From contig NZ_JAUSZX010000003.1 of NCBI RefSeq assembly GCF_030818015.1, positions 62,001-126,000 on the forward strand: 64,000 nt of DNA. Direction: 5' to 3'. The translations under genes and the position numbers were made by a program. The notes below the pieces were generated by a model. That model saw nothing but the letters and a program-made list of their open reading frames with translations. It ran no database searches and was not told the origin of the DNA. The stretch comes from Arthrobacter globiformis (GTDB lineage: Bacteria > Actinomycetota > Actinomycetes > Actinomycetales > Micrococcaceae). Positions 7,925 through 15,940 of this stretch are shown here, in pieces. Position 1 is the first letter of the stretch. Every line of letters begins with the position of its first letter.

Positions 7925-8673
7925 GCGGCCGACAGAGCCTTGCCGGGGCATTCGCACCTGTACCCCCTGCCCGCGGTGCAGCACTGCAAGGGTTGCTAGC
8001 TCCCAAGCGGGGGAGGGGTGCCACTGCACCGGAACCAGAAACCGATCACTCCATAGAGGCACCGGCCCGGGAGCTTGTCCAGGTGCCGCCAGCAGCAGCG
8101 CCCGAGCCCGCTGACACGCAAGTACCTACAGAGCAGCCACAGGCGGACAAGCGCCCCACTGAGCAGGCACCTGCTGAGGAGGCTCCCCTTGAGGCAGCAT
8201 GGGAGCGGGAGGAGCCCACCCCTACATCCGTCAAGGCCCCAAAGGCCACCACGCGGCAGCAGCCTGCTGCCAAGAAGGCAGCTAACGCGACTAAAGCCTC
8301 CGAGCTGGTTCCCGGAGCGCTGCGCAACGTCGGAGTGTACCTGCCGCCGGCGCTCCTGGCCCAGGTCAAGGATGCCGTCTATCAGCAGAGGACCACGTAC
8401 GCGGACCTGTTAATTGACGCTTTCGAAGCCGTCGACGACAAGCAGATCGCCAAGAAGTTCATCCCCGAGACCACGCTGACCAGCTCCGTGATGCCCCGCC
8501 GCGCCCCGCGGAAGCGGGGAGAGGCCGGTATCCAGATCCAGCTGCGCCTCGACGGACTCCAGGTTGCCTGGCTGGACGAGAAGGTCAGAGAATTCGACGC
8601 ACCGTCGCGCAGCGCCCTCGTCTCGACCGTCCTAAGGCTCCACACTCAGGCGGGACAGTCCGAAGCAGAGTGA
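7921..8673 (+). CDS. ParB-like partition partner, RHH-type C-terminus
   Basis: A 250-aa protein coupled to parA by a 4-bp overlap. Residues 1-120 are low complexity, rich in Pro, Ala, Glu and Gln, with a short basic patch (LLAPKRGRG) that could contact ParA. Residues ~135-245 hold two stretches with ribbon-helix-helix character: NVGVYLPPALLAQVKDAVYQ with TTYADLLIDAFE, and IQIQLRLDGLQVAWLDEKVRE with SRSALVSTVLRLH. Proteins of this kind bind short direct repeats as dimers, which fits the 12-bp phased GCCATAA repeats on both sides of this operon. It lacks the ParB/Spo0J CTPase domain. The partition role is inferred from its place after parA. Confidence 0.75.
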   Translation: MSGRQSLAGAFAPVPPARGAALQGLLAPKRGRGATAPEPETDHSIEAPARELVQVPPAAAPEPADTQVPTEQPQADKRPTEQAPAEEAPLEAAWEREEPTPTSVKAPKATTRQQPAAKKAANATKASELVPGALRNVGVYLPPALLAQVKDAVYQQRTTYADLLIDAFEAVDDKQIAKKFIPETTLTSSVMPRRAPRKRGEAGIQIQLRLDGLQVAWLDEKVREFDAPSRSALVSTVLRLHTQAGQSEAE

Positions 8674-8691
8674 AGCCGCACTCCCTCAGCG

Positions 8692-8734
8692 GTATGGCAC
8701 GTCTTCCCATAGTGGTTATGGCCTAACTTATGGC
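8692..8734 (-). repeat. Phased TTATGGC repeats downstream of parAB
   Basis: TATGGC (8693-8698), TTATGGC (8716-8722) and TTATGGC (8728-8734) start at multiples of 12 bp from one another. They are the reverse complement of the GCCATAA repeats upstream of parA. They lie between the parB-like stop and the end of the replication gene. Confidence 0.65.
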
Positions 8735-8808
8735 ATGGATTCTGGCCCGAAATGGGAATTGTCGAAGTTGCAGCCGGGGGTTCGCACAGCTGACAGATCG
8801 GCGCTGCT

Positions 8809-10797
8809 CTATCCCGCTCTGCTGAACGCCATGTTGCACAGCGACCATTCGTCGGGTGGCCCTTCGAACTCGTGCCAGGGATAGTCTTCACCGGGGGAGA
8901 GAAGTTCCGCGACGGTATTGACGTTCTTGGCTAGCCACTCTCGCCAGATGACCCGCTCCTGCCGGTAGCGCTGCAGCTGGGCAGCGACGGCCTCGAGGAC
9001 ACCCAAGTGTTCAGCGAGCTGCCGCAGCGATGTTGCCGTCACAATTGACCACGACTTCCCGGCGCTCCTGGCCACCAGGTTCCATGCCGCGAGTATGTCC
9101 AATGCCTCGTTCACTGCCGACCGAGAGAGCCGGGTAGCCCTGACGAGCTCGGCGATGGACAACGCAGGGGAGTGCTCCAAGGCTTCATACACGTAAGCGG
9201 CAGGCAGACCGAGTTCCCTAAACGCTGGCCGAAGAGCATGGACTTTCCCTTTCTTCCAGCTGGCTTGCTCGGCAACCGCCTTCAGCTCTTCGGGCACGGT
9301 CAGCATGTACAAATCACCCTTGGTTCCCCTAGCTTCTTCAACGAGGGTGACCATCGGGGCCTTCTCCGCACGCAGTTCCCTTAGGTGCAAGCCAACTGTG
9401 GTGTGGTCAAGGCCAGTGGCCACGGCAATGGACCTGACCCCGAACTCAACGAACCTGGACGCTGTCATGTGCGCTGCTTCCCCCAATGCCCTGAGGACCA
9501 TCCGGCGTGCCATCCCGGTCCTGGACTCCTGATAGTTGACCTCCCTAATCCGGAGCGCATTTCGCCAGGTCCGAATGAACCGATGCTCTGCATCGGGATC
9601 TGAAATCTGAGTGATCCCCTTTATCGCTCCCCCCTGTGTATTTGGCCGGCTTGTGGGGGATCTGCGGACATTGTTATTCAGGTGCTCTATGGTGGGTTGT
9701 TTTCTGAGGTAACTGACGGCGCTCATCCAGTCGCGGCGCAGGGACGAAAGGCGGTGGCGTGCGGCATAGCGAGCGTAGAAGGAGGCCAGTCCTGGCCAGG
9801 TTCCTTGAAGTATTCGGCGCTCCACATCGACCAGTTCGAGGCCAGCGGCCGCTGCGCCGAGGACGACGGCCTGACGGGCCTCGGAGTCTGAGGCGTACCG
9901 GTTGGTGTCGTACAGGCCTGTCTGGGCCAGCACCTGCATTTCCCGGGACATGCGCCCTACCGGCTGCTCAGCCGCGGGTACATCGGAGGTTACTGGAGTG
10001 AAAGTCTCCTCAAGCCGCAGGGCCCTGACGGCCTTGATTTCGGCGGCCAGGTCGTCGGTCATGGCGACCCAGACAGTGGGATTGTTGGGCCGACGGGCGA
10101 CGTCGTAGGCCATGGACAGACTCATCGCCAGTTCCTGGTGGCCGCCGCGCTTGTGCGGTGAACCGGGGGTTCTCATGCAGCCGTGCAGCAGGTTCTGATG
10201 CGGGGTCTTGTCCAGTGTCCGGTACCGGGTGCCCAGCGCCTCGACAAGATCACGCGCTTCAGTGAAGGTGACCCGCTGCGCCAGAGGGACGTAGACGTGG
10301 CGACCGCCATTGGGGGAGTAGTCCTCAATCCACCGGGCACCGACCGAGTGCAGCCAGGATTGGACGGCTCGGACATCCGCCTCAACCCAATCGCATCCAG
10401 CTACCGAGGAGTCAAAATCGAGAAAGATGGCCGCACAGGTACCGTCTTTACCGAAAATTCTCACCGCAGCGGGCAGCGAGGGAAGTGTTTCGGTTAGGTT
10501 CCGTTCGTGTCTTTGCGGGTAGGTCTTGCCCCCATCACGCGATAACCGTACGCGCGGCTGGCCGGCCAGAAACGGTGTTAGTGCTGCCCAAACGGTGGCT
10601 GGGTCATGTCGCTGTCCTGACACGCCAGAAGGGGGGCGTGCTGGCAGCACGGAGACATGCTGATGTACGATGTGAGTAATCCTTTCGAGGATTGAGGTAC
10701 GAAAAAGGGCCGATCCTGCCAGATCGGTTTCATAGCAACACAAAGGATGGCCTTTTAGGCCCTCCACCGACTTACAATCTGATCCGCCGGCAAGCAA
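8809..10797 (-). CDS. Plasmid replication protein with primase-like domain
   Basis: A large protein, 662 aa from the first ATG. The region AAIFLDFDSS ... HSVGARWIEDYSPNGGRHVYVPL shows the acidic 'DFD' and 'S-x-N-G-x-H' motifs of archaeo-eukaryotic-type (AEP) primase/polymerase domains found in actinobacterial plasmid Rep proteins. The C-terminal half has several winged-helix-like units (MTASRFVEFGVRSIAVATGLDHTTV; SIAELVRATRLSRSAVNEALDIL). It lies convergent with parAB, giving a compact rep-par core. The N-terminus is uncertain: translation from 10797 would run through an attenuator-like hairpin (10702-10727). A later start, for example the GTG at 10650 just before LPARPPSG, would put that hairpin in the leader. 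No other replication protein is visible. Confidence 0.8.
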   Translation of the reverse strand: MLAGGSDCKSVEGLKGHPLCCYETDLAGSALFRTSILERITHIVHQHVSVLPARPPSGVSGQRHDPATVWAALTPFLAGQPRVRLSRDGGKTYPQRHERNLTETLPSLPAAVRIFGKDGTCAAIFLDFDSSVAGCDWVEADVRAVQSWLHSVGARWIEDYSPNGGRHVYVPLAQRVTFTEARDLVEALGTRYRTLDKTPHQNLLHGCMRTPGSPHKRGGHQELAMSLSMAYDVARRPNNPTVWVAMTDDLAAEIKAVRALRLEETFTPVTSDVPAAEQPVGRMSREMQVLAQTGLYDTNRYASDSEARQAVVLGAAAAGLELVDVERRILQGTWPGLASFYARYAARHRLSSLRRDWMSAVSYLRKQPTIEHLNNNVRRSPTSRPNTQGGAIKGITQISDPDAEHRFIRTWRNALRIREVNYQESRTGMARRMVLRALGEAAHMTASRFVEFGVRSIAVATGLDHTTVGLHLRELRAEKAPMVTLVEEARGTKGDLYMLTVPEELKAVAEQASWKKGKVHALRPAFRELGLPAAYVYEALEHSPALSIAELVRATRLSRSAVNEALDILAAWNLVARSAGKSWSIVTATSLRQLAEHLGVLEAVAAQLQRYRQERVIWREWLAKNVNTVAELLSPGEDYPWHEFEGPPDEWSLCNMAFSRAG
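10702..10727 (-). promoter_or_regulatory. Attenuator-like hairpin in rep leader
   Basis: Read on the minus strand: CCGATC, a 6-base loop, GATCGG, then GCCC-type sequence and TTTTT. Just upstream (10748-10761, minus strand) the sequence GGGCCTAAAAGGCC can fold on itself or pair with the GGCCC beside the T-run, giving two competing folds. This looks like transcriptional attenuation of a rep gene, a known copy-number control principle; whether it operates here is inference. Confidence 0.5.
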
Positions 10798-10821
10798 TCC
10801 AGAGGGTAAGTCTCAAGCTTC

Positions 10822-10850
10822 GAAGGCCCGCCTAGTGCGGGCCTTCTTTT
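10822..10850 (+). terminator. Rho-independent terminator, plus-strand
   Basis: GAAGGCCCGC (10822-10831), a 5-base loop and GCGGGCCTTC (10837-10846) form a perfect 10-bp stem followed by TTTT. No plus-strand protein gene lies upstream, so it could end a counter-transcript running antisense to the rep leader, or act as a stem for the minus-strand gene ending at 10853. Confidence 0.6.
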
Positions 10851-10852
10851 GG

Positions 10853-11089
10853 TTATGAGGCCATGCGGATGGGCAACTCCTGCTGATAGTCATCCCGGTC
10901 GAGTGCGGCCAGGTCTTCCTTGAGTCGTGGCTCGACAACGGACAGAAGGTATTCCGTAACGGTCAGGCCCTTGTGCGCTGCCACTTTGGCGATACCGTCA
11001 GCGGTAGGTTCAGGTGAGCGAAAACCAATGAACTTACGCAGCCCCTTGCTAGGACGCCCGCCGCCTCGATTTACTGCTACTGCCGTCAT
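10853..11089 (-). CDS. Small plasmid protein, RHH/CopG-like
   Basis: A 78-aa protein: a basic Gly-rich start (NRGGGRPSKGLRKFIGFRSPEPTADG) followed by a helix pair (IAKVAAHKGLTVTEYLLSVVEPRLKEDL). The layout 'basic strand, helix, turn, helix' fits a ribbon-helix-helix repressor such as those that control plasmid rep genes. It is on the same strand as the replication gene and directly upstream of it, which is the usual place for a copy-number regulator. I cannot show which DNA it binds. Confidence 0.65.
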   Translation of the reverse strand: MTAVAVNRGGGRPSKGLRKFIGFRSPEPTADGIAKVAAHKGLTVTEYLLSVVEPRLKEDLAALDRDDYQQELPIRMAS

Positions 11090-11277
11090 TTGCTGTGTCC
11101 TTTGATTTTGTAGCCACCTAAGCCGCTACAGCTTCATCGTTGTGGTGCCCGCCCCGCAGAATCACAGGATGATCCTTTGCGACTGCTCCGAAACTATCAC
11201 CGGCCCAGCAGCCCTCTGGGGATTTGTTTTCAGAAAACGGGAGCGTGTCGTCTTTGTGACGTGTCGCTTTTGGCGTC

Positions 11278-11495
11278 CTACGACTCTTCGACAGGCAATG
11301 CCCCCTGTTGCATTCCATCAAGCTTGTTGGGACGTCCTTCCGCGCGGTCTATCAGAGCGCCGACATACTCACCGAAGGACATGTTGTACCGCTGCGTCGC
11401 CTTCCAGGCGGCGTGATGCTGGTCTGGGAGCACAAGGCAGTTCAGTGGCGCCTTCTTACCGATTAGCTTCGGTGGACGGTATCCCTCGATGTCAT
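11278..11495 (-). pseudogene. Small plasmid gene with a frameshift near its start
   Basis: On the minus strand a coherent frame reads YRPPKLIGKKAPLNCLVLP, DQHHAAWKATQRYNMSF, GEYVGALIDRAEGRPNKLD and ends at a TAG at 11278-11280. It has a helix-turn-helix or RHH-like look and is related in style to the neighbouring small gene. No start codon is in frame: a TGA lies immediately upstream. An ATG at 11493-11495, preceded by GTGAGG, starts in another frame, and one extra base in the GGG run at about 11483-11485 would join the two (MTSRGYRPPK). It is therefore a frameshifted gene or a sequencing error. Confidence 0.5.
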
Positions 11496-11724
11496 CGCCT
11501 CACTTCGGTTTCAGAGAACTTGTAGATGTACAGGTCCTGGTGCGGTAGCAACTATTGCTCCTTCGAAAGACCACGCAAGCCACAGACTACATACATGCTT
11601 CGCACATGCACAACTCATTGCCTATACCCTCCGGAAGTCATCGGGTAACATTTGGTGTCAGCTGCCCGCCTGCTTTGTGTGGCGGTCTACACACGTGGCT
11701 GAGCTTGGCTAAGGAGCTATATAG

Positions 11725-12177
11725 ATGGCAAATGGGGGCCGCAGCGTGTTTCTCACGCAGCAACAGAAGAAAGAGCGGCTAGCGGATCGCATGGGCATCC
11801 TGGTGGATATCTGGGAGTCCGATAACAACACCGCGCTCACGTACCCTCATGTCGAAGAAGCACTTTCGGCCCACGGAATCCACCTGTCACGGACACGGTG
11901 GTCCTACTTGATCAATGGCACCGGCAGCCTGGTGACAGATCAAGAACTGCTAAAGGGCATAGCAGAGTACGTTTTTGCCGTACCAGCCAGTTATCTGTGT
12001 GATCTCAACAGTGAGACTCCCCCTGAAGTAGAAGCGCGCATGGAGTTCCTTGTACAGATGCGCAAGCTCAAGGTGAAGAACTTTGCGGCGAGAAACCTGG
12101 GGGCCACCTCGCCCGAAATGCTACGGACGATTACCAGGATCATCGATGCGTCGATGAACGGCGAAGAGGAAGACTGA
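11725..12177 (+). CDS. EspR-like helix-turn-helix regulator
   Basis: A 150-aa DNA-binding protein. The order of elements (LADRMGILVDIW, YPHVEEALSAHGIHLSRTRWSYLINGTG, ELLKGIAEYVFAVPASYLCD, then a C-terminal pair of helices with FAARNLGATSPEMLRTITRIID) resembles mycobacterial EspR: an extended XRE-type HTH at residues ~15-80 and a C-terminal dimerisation helix-turn-helix. AAGGAG lies 8 bp before the ATG. It is followed, with a 1-base stop/start overlap, by an ImmA/IrrE-like protease gene and then a seven-helix membrane protein. This three-gene order is one I recognise from other actinobacteria. It likely acts as the repressor that the protease inactivates, by analogy with ImmR/ImmA; that is inference. 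Confidence 0.8.
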   Translation: MANGGRSVFLTQQQKKERLADRMGILVDIWESDNNTALTYPHVEEALSAHGIHLSRTRWSYLINGTGSLVTDQELLKGIAEYVFAVPASYLCDLNSETPPEVEARMEFLVQMRKLKVKNFAARNLGATSPEMLRTITRIIDASMNGEEED

Positions 12178-12624
12178 ATGGGCCTCCCACCGGTGGCAGA
12201 AAAGGTCCGGGAGTTATGCGGAGACGGCACGACGTCAATGGCGGAAGTCCTCGAACGTCTGGCCGTCATCTGCGAAAAGCCGATCAAGCTGATAGAGCAG
12301 GAGGGGTCTTGGGGAACTCTGACAGCCTTCAAATTGGACTTTGAAGATCACTTCAAGATCTATGTCCCGCCGCAAAACTCGACGCAGTACAAGCTTCACT
12401 GCATCTATCACGAGCTCGGACACATATATCTGGAGAGCTTCCAAGGCCACTTGGTTCTGCCCGATTTCTCTGAAGAGATGCTGAAGGAGGCTGCCGGCGC
12501 GAAAAGCATGAGCTGCTGTTCTGTTCTGAATCATCCCGTAGAACGCTGGGTGGAGGATTTTGCATTCGAGATGTCAAAGAAGACCCGTGCGCGCAGCTCC
12601 TCCGAGACTGATCCTTTCCTCTGA
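12178..12624 (+). CDS. ImmA/IrrE-like metallopeptidase
   Basis: A 148-aa protein with the ImmA/IrrE (M78) signature: YHELGHIYLESF carries the HExxH zinc motif (HELGH at residues ~80-84), and VERWVEDFAFEMSKK supplies a downstream acidic helix where the third ligand is expected. Proteins of this family cleave XRE-type repressors in response to DNA damage or other signals. The gene begins right at the end of the EspR-like gene and precedes a membrane protein by 6 bp, so all three form one operon. The small size suggests a single catalytic domain without the GAF-like part of IrrE. Confidence 0.82.
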   Translation: MGLPPVAEKVRELCGDGTTSMAEVLERLAVICEKPIKLIEQEGSWGTLTAFKLDFEDHFKIYVPPQNSTQYKLHCIYHELGHIYLESFQGHLVLPDFSEEMLKEAAGAKSMSCCSVLNHPVERWVEDFAFEMSKKTRARSSSETDPFL

Positions 12625-12630
12625 TAGACC

Positions 12631-13542
12631 ATGAAACAGTTGCTCTTTGCGCTGCTGAGTGCCCTATGCCTCCTTCGGATCCCCTCGGTAGTCAAGGTGG
12701 CCGAAGCCCGGGCATCGTGGGTGGCATCGATGTTCGGCTTGGCGGCGCTCTATGTCCTGGGAACGGTTACGCCGCTGGCGTCCATCGACAGCTACCTCGG
12801 TGGCGTCAACGTCACGAACCTTCTTCAAGCCATCTTCGCGCTGTTGGCGATCTTCTTCTTCAACGACAGTGTGCGGCGGTTAGCAAACGTACCAGTCAGG
12901 TGGACTTACTATGCTCCGTTGCTGAGCATTCCCATCATGATTGTCAGCTTCGCCCTCATTGAGGACAAAGGTCCAACCTCTGCGGACTTCATTGATTACC
13001 GCATGGACCAACTCGCGACTGCCACGTACAGCGGCACGTACATGTTCGCCTTGCTATTCACGGTGCTTAGGATCATCTACATGCTTCGTCACAAGGCCAG
13101 GGGCCTGTACGCAACATTCTCAGCGGGCTTGGTCGTGGTTGCGGCGGCCGTCTCGTGCCACATTGCATATGTACTGCTGTTCCACTTCACGCCCTGGGAT
13201 ACCTTCGCAGAGGCGATCGGAGCCTGGTTTGACCGTCTTTTTTATGCCGGCCTCTCGGTGACGGCCGCGGGGTGGCTAATTCTTTTCCTGTCCAAGCAGC
13301 TGCCGAGGTTGCGGCTCTGGATGATCGATGCGCTTTGGCTTACTGCGCTGAGGATCCGGGTAAATACAGATAAGTCTCCGGTTAGTCCCGCATGGGACCT
13401 GTTCAACGAAACGCTGGAAAATGGGGTCTACAAAAGCCTCATTGTTCTGCACAACTACCAGCGGGGGAACATGTGCCCGTTCCCGGAGTCTGTTCAGGGC
13501 AGGATCAGCCAGATCGAGGCCAAACTGGACGCACGGGTCTAG
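12631..13542 (+). CDS. Seven-helix membrane protein, MAB_1171c-like
   Basis: A 303-aa protein with seven predicted membrane segments, roughly at residues 3-17, 30-50, 65-82, 92-110, 135-153, 163-188 and 200-225, followed by a cytosolic C-terminal tail (~230-303) with LWMIDALWLTALRIRVNTD. It resembles the family annotated as 'MAB_1171c putative transporter', which in actinobacteria sits after XRE and ImmA/IrrE genes, as here. Its function is unknown; a membrane sensor that controls the protease, or the target of the regulated output, are both possible. Its stop overlaps by 4 bp with the stop of the convergent hydrolase gene. Confidence 0.75.
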   Translation: MKQLLFALLSALCLLRIPSVVKVAEARASWVASMFGLAALYVLGTVTPLASIDSYLGGVNVTNLLQAIFALLAIFFFNDSVRRLANVPVRWTYYAPLLSIPIMIVSFALIEDKGPTSADFIDYRMDQLATATYSGTYMFALLFTVLRIIYMLRHKARGLYATFSAGLVVVAAAVSCHIAYVLLFHFTPWDTFAEAIGAWFDRLFYAGLSVTAAGWLILFLSKQLPRLRLWMIDALWLTALRIRVNTDKSPVSPAWDLFNETLENGVYKSLIVLHNYQRGNMCPFPESVQGRISQIEAKLDARV

Positions 13543-14687
13543 CCTTCGGTCAGGATCGTTTTGTTGATCCAACTCGTGAGTTCGTTGGTGAAGGTGTGAG
13601 GTGACACATTCCACTCCTGGGTGTGGTGCGCCTCAGGTAAGGGAATCAGGGTGACGGTGTCGGGGTTCGCGCGTTGGAACGCCGCCGAAATTTCCCAGGG
13701 AACCTCCTGATCCGCGCTCGAGTGCAGGACCAGGGTAGGGATTGACACCCGGTTAGGTATGTCGACCCATTCAAGGGCATCGAAGTTGATCGGTTCTTCC
13801 AGCCCGAGCATCTTCGCGAATGGGGGAGCCTGCAGCAAGGACATGACAAGGCCGGCACCTACCGCAGGCACGCCGGCGGCCTCCGCTCCTGCCGTGATGG
13901 TCTTACGCCAGCTCGTGACCGGTCCTACCAGGACGATCCCGGCGATCCGGTCACGGTAGGCGCTGCGCTCCGCTGTGAGCAGGGCGATCGTCCCACCCAT
14001 TGACCAGCCCGAGAGGATGATTCGCTGCGCTCCGTGAGCCACGGCGTAGGCCACAGCGCTTTCCACGTCTCGCCATTCTGTTTGACCAAGGTGGCTCGAT
14101 TCGGCCTGTGGTGGGCTGACCTCCAGGTCGCTGCGGAATGAGGGCACCAAGGAGGTGAATCCCAAGGGGCTGAAAGCGTGGACGTCCCGGAACATGATCG
14201 AGCGGTCGGTCCAGCTGCCATGGATGTGGATCACCCATGTGTCCGCGTTCTTGCCTTCGAATAGCCATGCCGGCGCCGCACCGTAGGCGGTGGGGATGTG
14301 TACCTCTTCAAACCGCCCGGCCACGGCGGAGGGTTCGAAGAACACGTCGGGCGTCCAGTCGACTACGGGTCCCAAAGTCGCCGGCCCGGACCCCGTCGGA
14401 TGAATTCGACGCTCCACGAACTTTTGATCCTCGTCGATCAGGGTGACCTCGCCGACCCTGGTGTAGCGCTCGGCCGCAGGGTCGAACAAGGCGAAGTCGC
14501 CGTGGGCTTTGGTGTAGTCATCCAAGTCGATGCGGACTCTGCGGCCATCATCTGTCAGCTCGGCGCGACGGTAATCCTTTGGGCCCCGTCTGACGATCTT
14601 GCGGGCCATGACAACCGCGAATCCCGATAGTGCGGCCGCCGGTACAAGGAACGCCAGGCAGGCCAGGCCGCGCCATGTCGTCAGCAT
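13539..14687 (-). CDS. Alpha/beta hydrolase, membrane-anchored
   Basis: A 382-aa hydrolase with one N-terminal membrane segment (residues ~8-28, LACLAFLVPAAALSGFAVVMA). The fold is recognisable from WVIHIHGSW (oxyanion region), the nucleophile elbow GWSMGG (Ser), LVLHSSADQEVP (acid) and PEAHHTQEW (catalytic His). It probably acts on the outside of the membrane or at its surface. The substrate is unknown; the family includes esterases and peptidase-like S9/S15 hydrolases. It is convergent with, and overlaps by 4 bp, the membrane protein of the EspR/ImmA module, so their 3' ends are tightly linked. Confidence 0.82.
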   Translation of the reverse strand: MLTTWRGLACLAFLVPAAALSGFAVVMARKIVRRGPKDYRRAELTDDGRRVRIDLDDYTKAHGDFALFDPAAERYTRVGEVTLIDEDQKFVERRIHPTGSGPATLGPVVDWTPDVFFEPSAVAGRFEEVHIPTAYGAAPAWLFEGKNADTWVIHIHGSWTDRSIMFRDVHAFSPLGFTSLVPSFRSDLEVSPPQAESSHLGQTEWRDVESAVAYAVAHGAQRIILSGWSMGGTIALLTAERSAYRDRIAGIVLVGPVTSWRKTITAGAEAAGVPAVGAGLVMSLLQAPPFAKMLGLEEPINFDALEWVDIPNRVSIPTLVLHSSADQEVPWEISAAFQRANPDTVTLIPLPEAHHTQEWNVSPHTFTNELTSWINKTILTEG

Positions 14688-14766
14688 TAGGTCTCACCCT
14701 CCAGTGCCGAGCCAGGAAGAGGAACGGAGCCCAATCATCGTAACGTTCCCTTAGTTCCTAATCTAT

Positions 14767-14815
14767 GAACATGCGCACTACAAGCGTTGCACATGTTCAC
14801 TACAGGCATGTATCG
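14767..14815 (+). promoter_or_regulatory. Repeats upstream of the conjugation operon
   Basis: GAACATG (14767-14773) and CATGTTC (about 14791-14797) form a 7-bp inverted repeat, and CACTACAAGC / CACTACAGGC is a direct repeat spaced by ~22 bp in the same stretch. They lie 50-95 bp before the first tra gene, in the right place for an operator that controls transfer gene expression. Confidence 0.5.
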
Positions 14816-14860
14816 TTGCGGTTGAGCCAGTCGACAGCTGGGGCTCGAAGGGGGATTCAC

Positions 14861-15940
14861 ATGCAGCGGAAGTCACTTGGCCTCGTGGCGCTGCTCGTGG
14901 TCCCTGGCCTCTTGTTCGGGCTGGTTTTCTCCATACTCTTGCTCCTTGCCCCGGCCAAGCCCGCCGCTGCCGACTGCGGCCCGACCGTCTCAGTGACTAT
15001 CAACGGCGACACCAAAGTCGATGGCTATTCCCAGGAGCAGTTGAAGAATGCTGCGGCAATCCTAGGCGCCGGCAAGGCGCTGAATCTGCCCGTAAAGGGC
15101 CAGATGATCAGCATCATGGTTGCCCTGGGGGAGTCGGAGCTGCGTGTCTTGGACTACGGCGATGATGCCGGCCCCGATTCCCGGGGGCTGTTCCAGCAGC
15201 GCGGCAACGGCGCGTGGGGCTCGTACTCGGACCGGATGGACCCGACCATCAGCGCCACGAACTTCATCAAGGCCCTGCAGAAGGTGGACGGCTGGGAGCT
15301 GCTGGAGCCGACCATCGCCGGCAACAAGGTCCAGCGCAACGCCGACCCGTACCACTACCAGAAGTACTGGCCCGAGGCCGTCAAGCTCGTCCAGGCACTT
15401 TCGAACGGGAAGTTCTCGCTGGAAGGCACTGGCTGCATCATCCCGGGGAAGTCCGGCGCCGGGGATGACTACCCGTGGAAAGACTCGCCGACCTGGATGC
15501 AGGTCGGAGTCAACGACGTCAGCACTTCACCGCTTAACTTCTACTACCGGGAGTGCGTGGACTTCGCCCTCTGGCGGGTGAACCAGCAGATGGGATCCAC
15601 CAGCGCCCCGTTCAAGTTCCTCAACGGCACCTTCCGCCCGGACGGGCAGCGTCTCGGTTCAGCCCTTACCTGGAAAGCCGGCTGGGACGCCAAGGGCTGG
15701 GCCACCGGCAACACGCCCCGAGTCGGTGCAGTCGTATGGTACGCGCCCGGTGCCGGGGGAGCGGACCCGACCTATGGACACGTCGCCGTGGTCAAGGAAG
15801 TCAAAGACAACGGGACCTACGTCGAAGAGGGCTACAACGGCAACCCGCCACCGGATGACCACAACTACTACACCCGGACTGTCAGCAACACCGTCCCCTC
15901 AGCCTTCCTGTACCTGCCCACCCAAGAGGAGAAAAAGTGA
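14861..15940 (+). CDS. Conjugative cell-wall hydrolase, VirB1-like plus CHAP
   Basis: A 359-aa membrane-anchored peptidoglycan hydrolase that would open the wall for the mating channel. After an N-terminal membrane segment (LVALLVVPGLLFGLVFSILLLL) come a lytic-transglycosylase-like domain (MVALGESELRVL, GLFQQRGNGAWGS, FIKALQKVDGW) and a C-terminal CHAP-type amidase domain with the Cys in YYRECVDFALWRVN and the His in YGHVAVVKEV. I chose the ATG at 14861, preceded by GAAGGGGG, rather than the one at 14765, because the extra 32 residues overlap the operator-like repeats and the shorter form begins with a normal charged residue pair followed by the membrane helix. First gene of the transfer operon; its stop overlaps the next start. 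Confidence 0.88.
   Translation: MQRKSLGLVALLVVPGLLFGLVFSILLLLAPAKPAAADCGPTVSVTINGDTKVDGYSQEQLKNAAAILGAGKALNLPVKGQMISIMVALGESELRVLDYGDDAGPDSRGLFQQRGNGAWGSYSDRMDPTISATNFIKALQKVDGWELLEPTIAGNKVQRNADPYHYQKYWPEAVKLVQALSNGKFSLEGTGCIIPGKSGAGDDYPWKDSPTWMQVGVNDVSTSPLNFYYRECVDFALWRVNQQMGSTSAPFKFLNGTFRPDGQRLGSALTWKAGWDAKGWATGNTPRVGAVVWYAPGAGGADPTYGHVAVVKEVKDNGTYVEEGYNGNPPPDDHNYYTRTVSNTVPSAFLYLPTQEEKK

Noticed and set aside
8692..8808. Possible iterons for replication
   Set aside because: The phased repeats match those upstream of parA, so a partition role fits better than a replication origin; no separate iteron set was seen.
11118..11321. 67-aa minus-strand frame beside the frameshifted small gene
   Set aside because: It overlaps the better-supported frame ending at 11278 and has no recognisable feature, though its C-terminal part could be coding.
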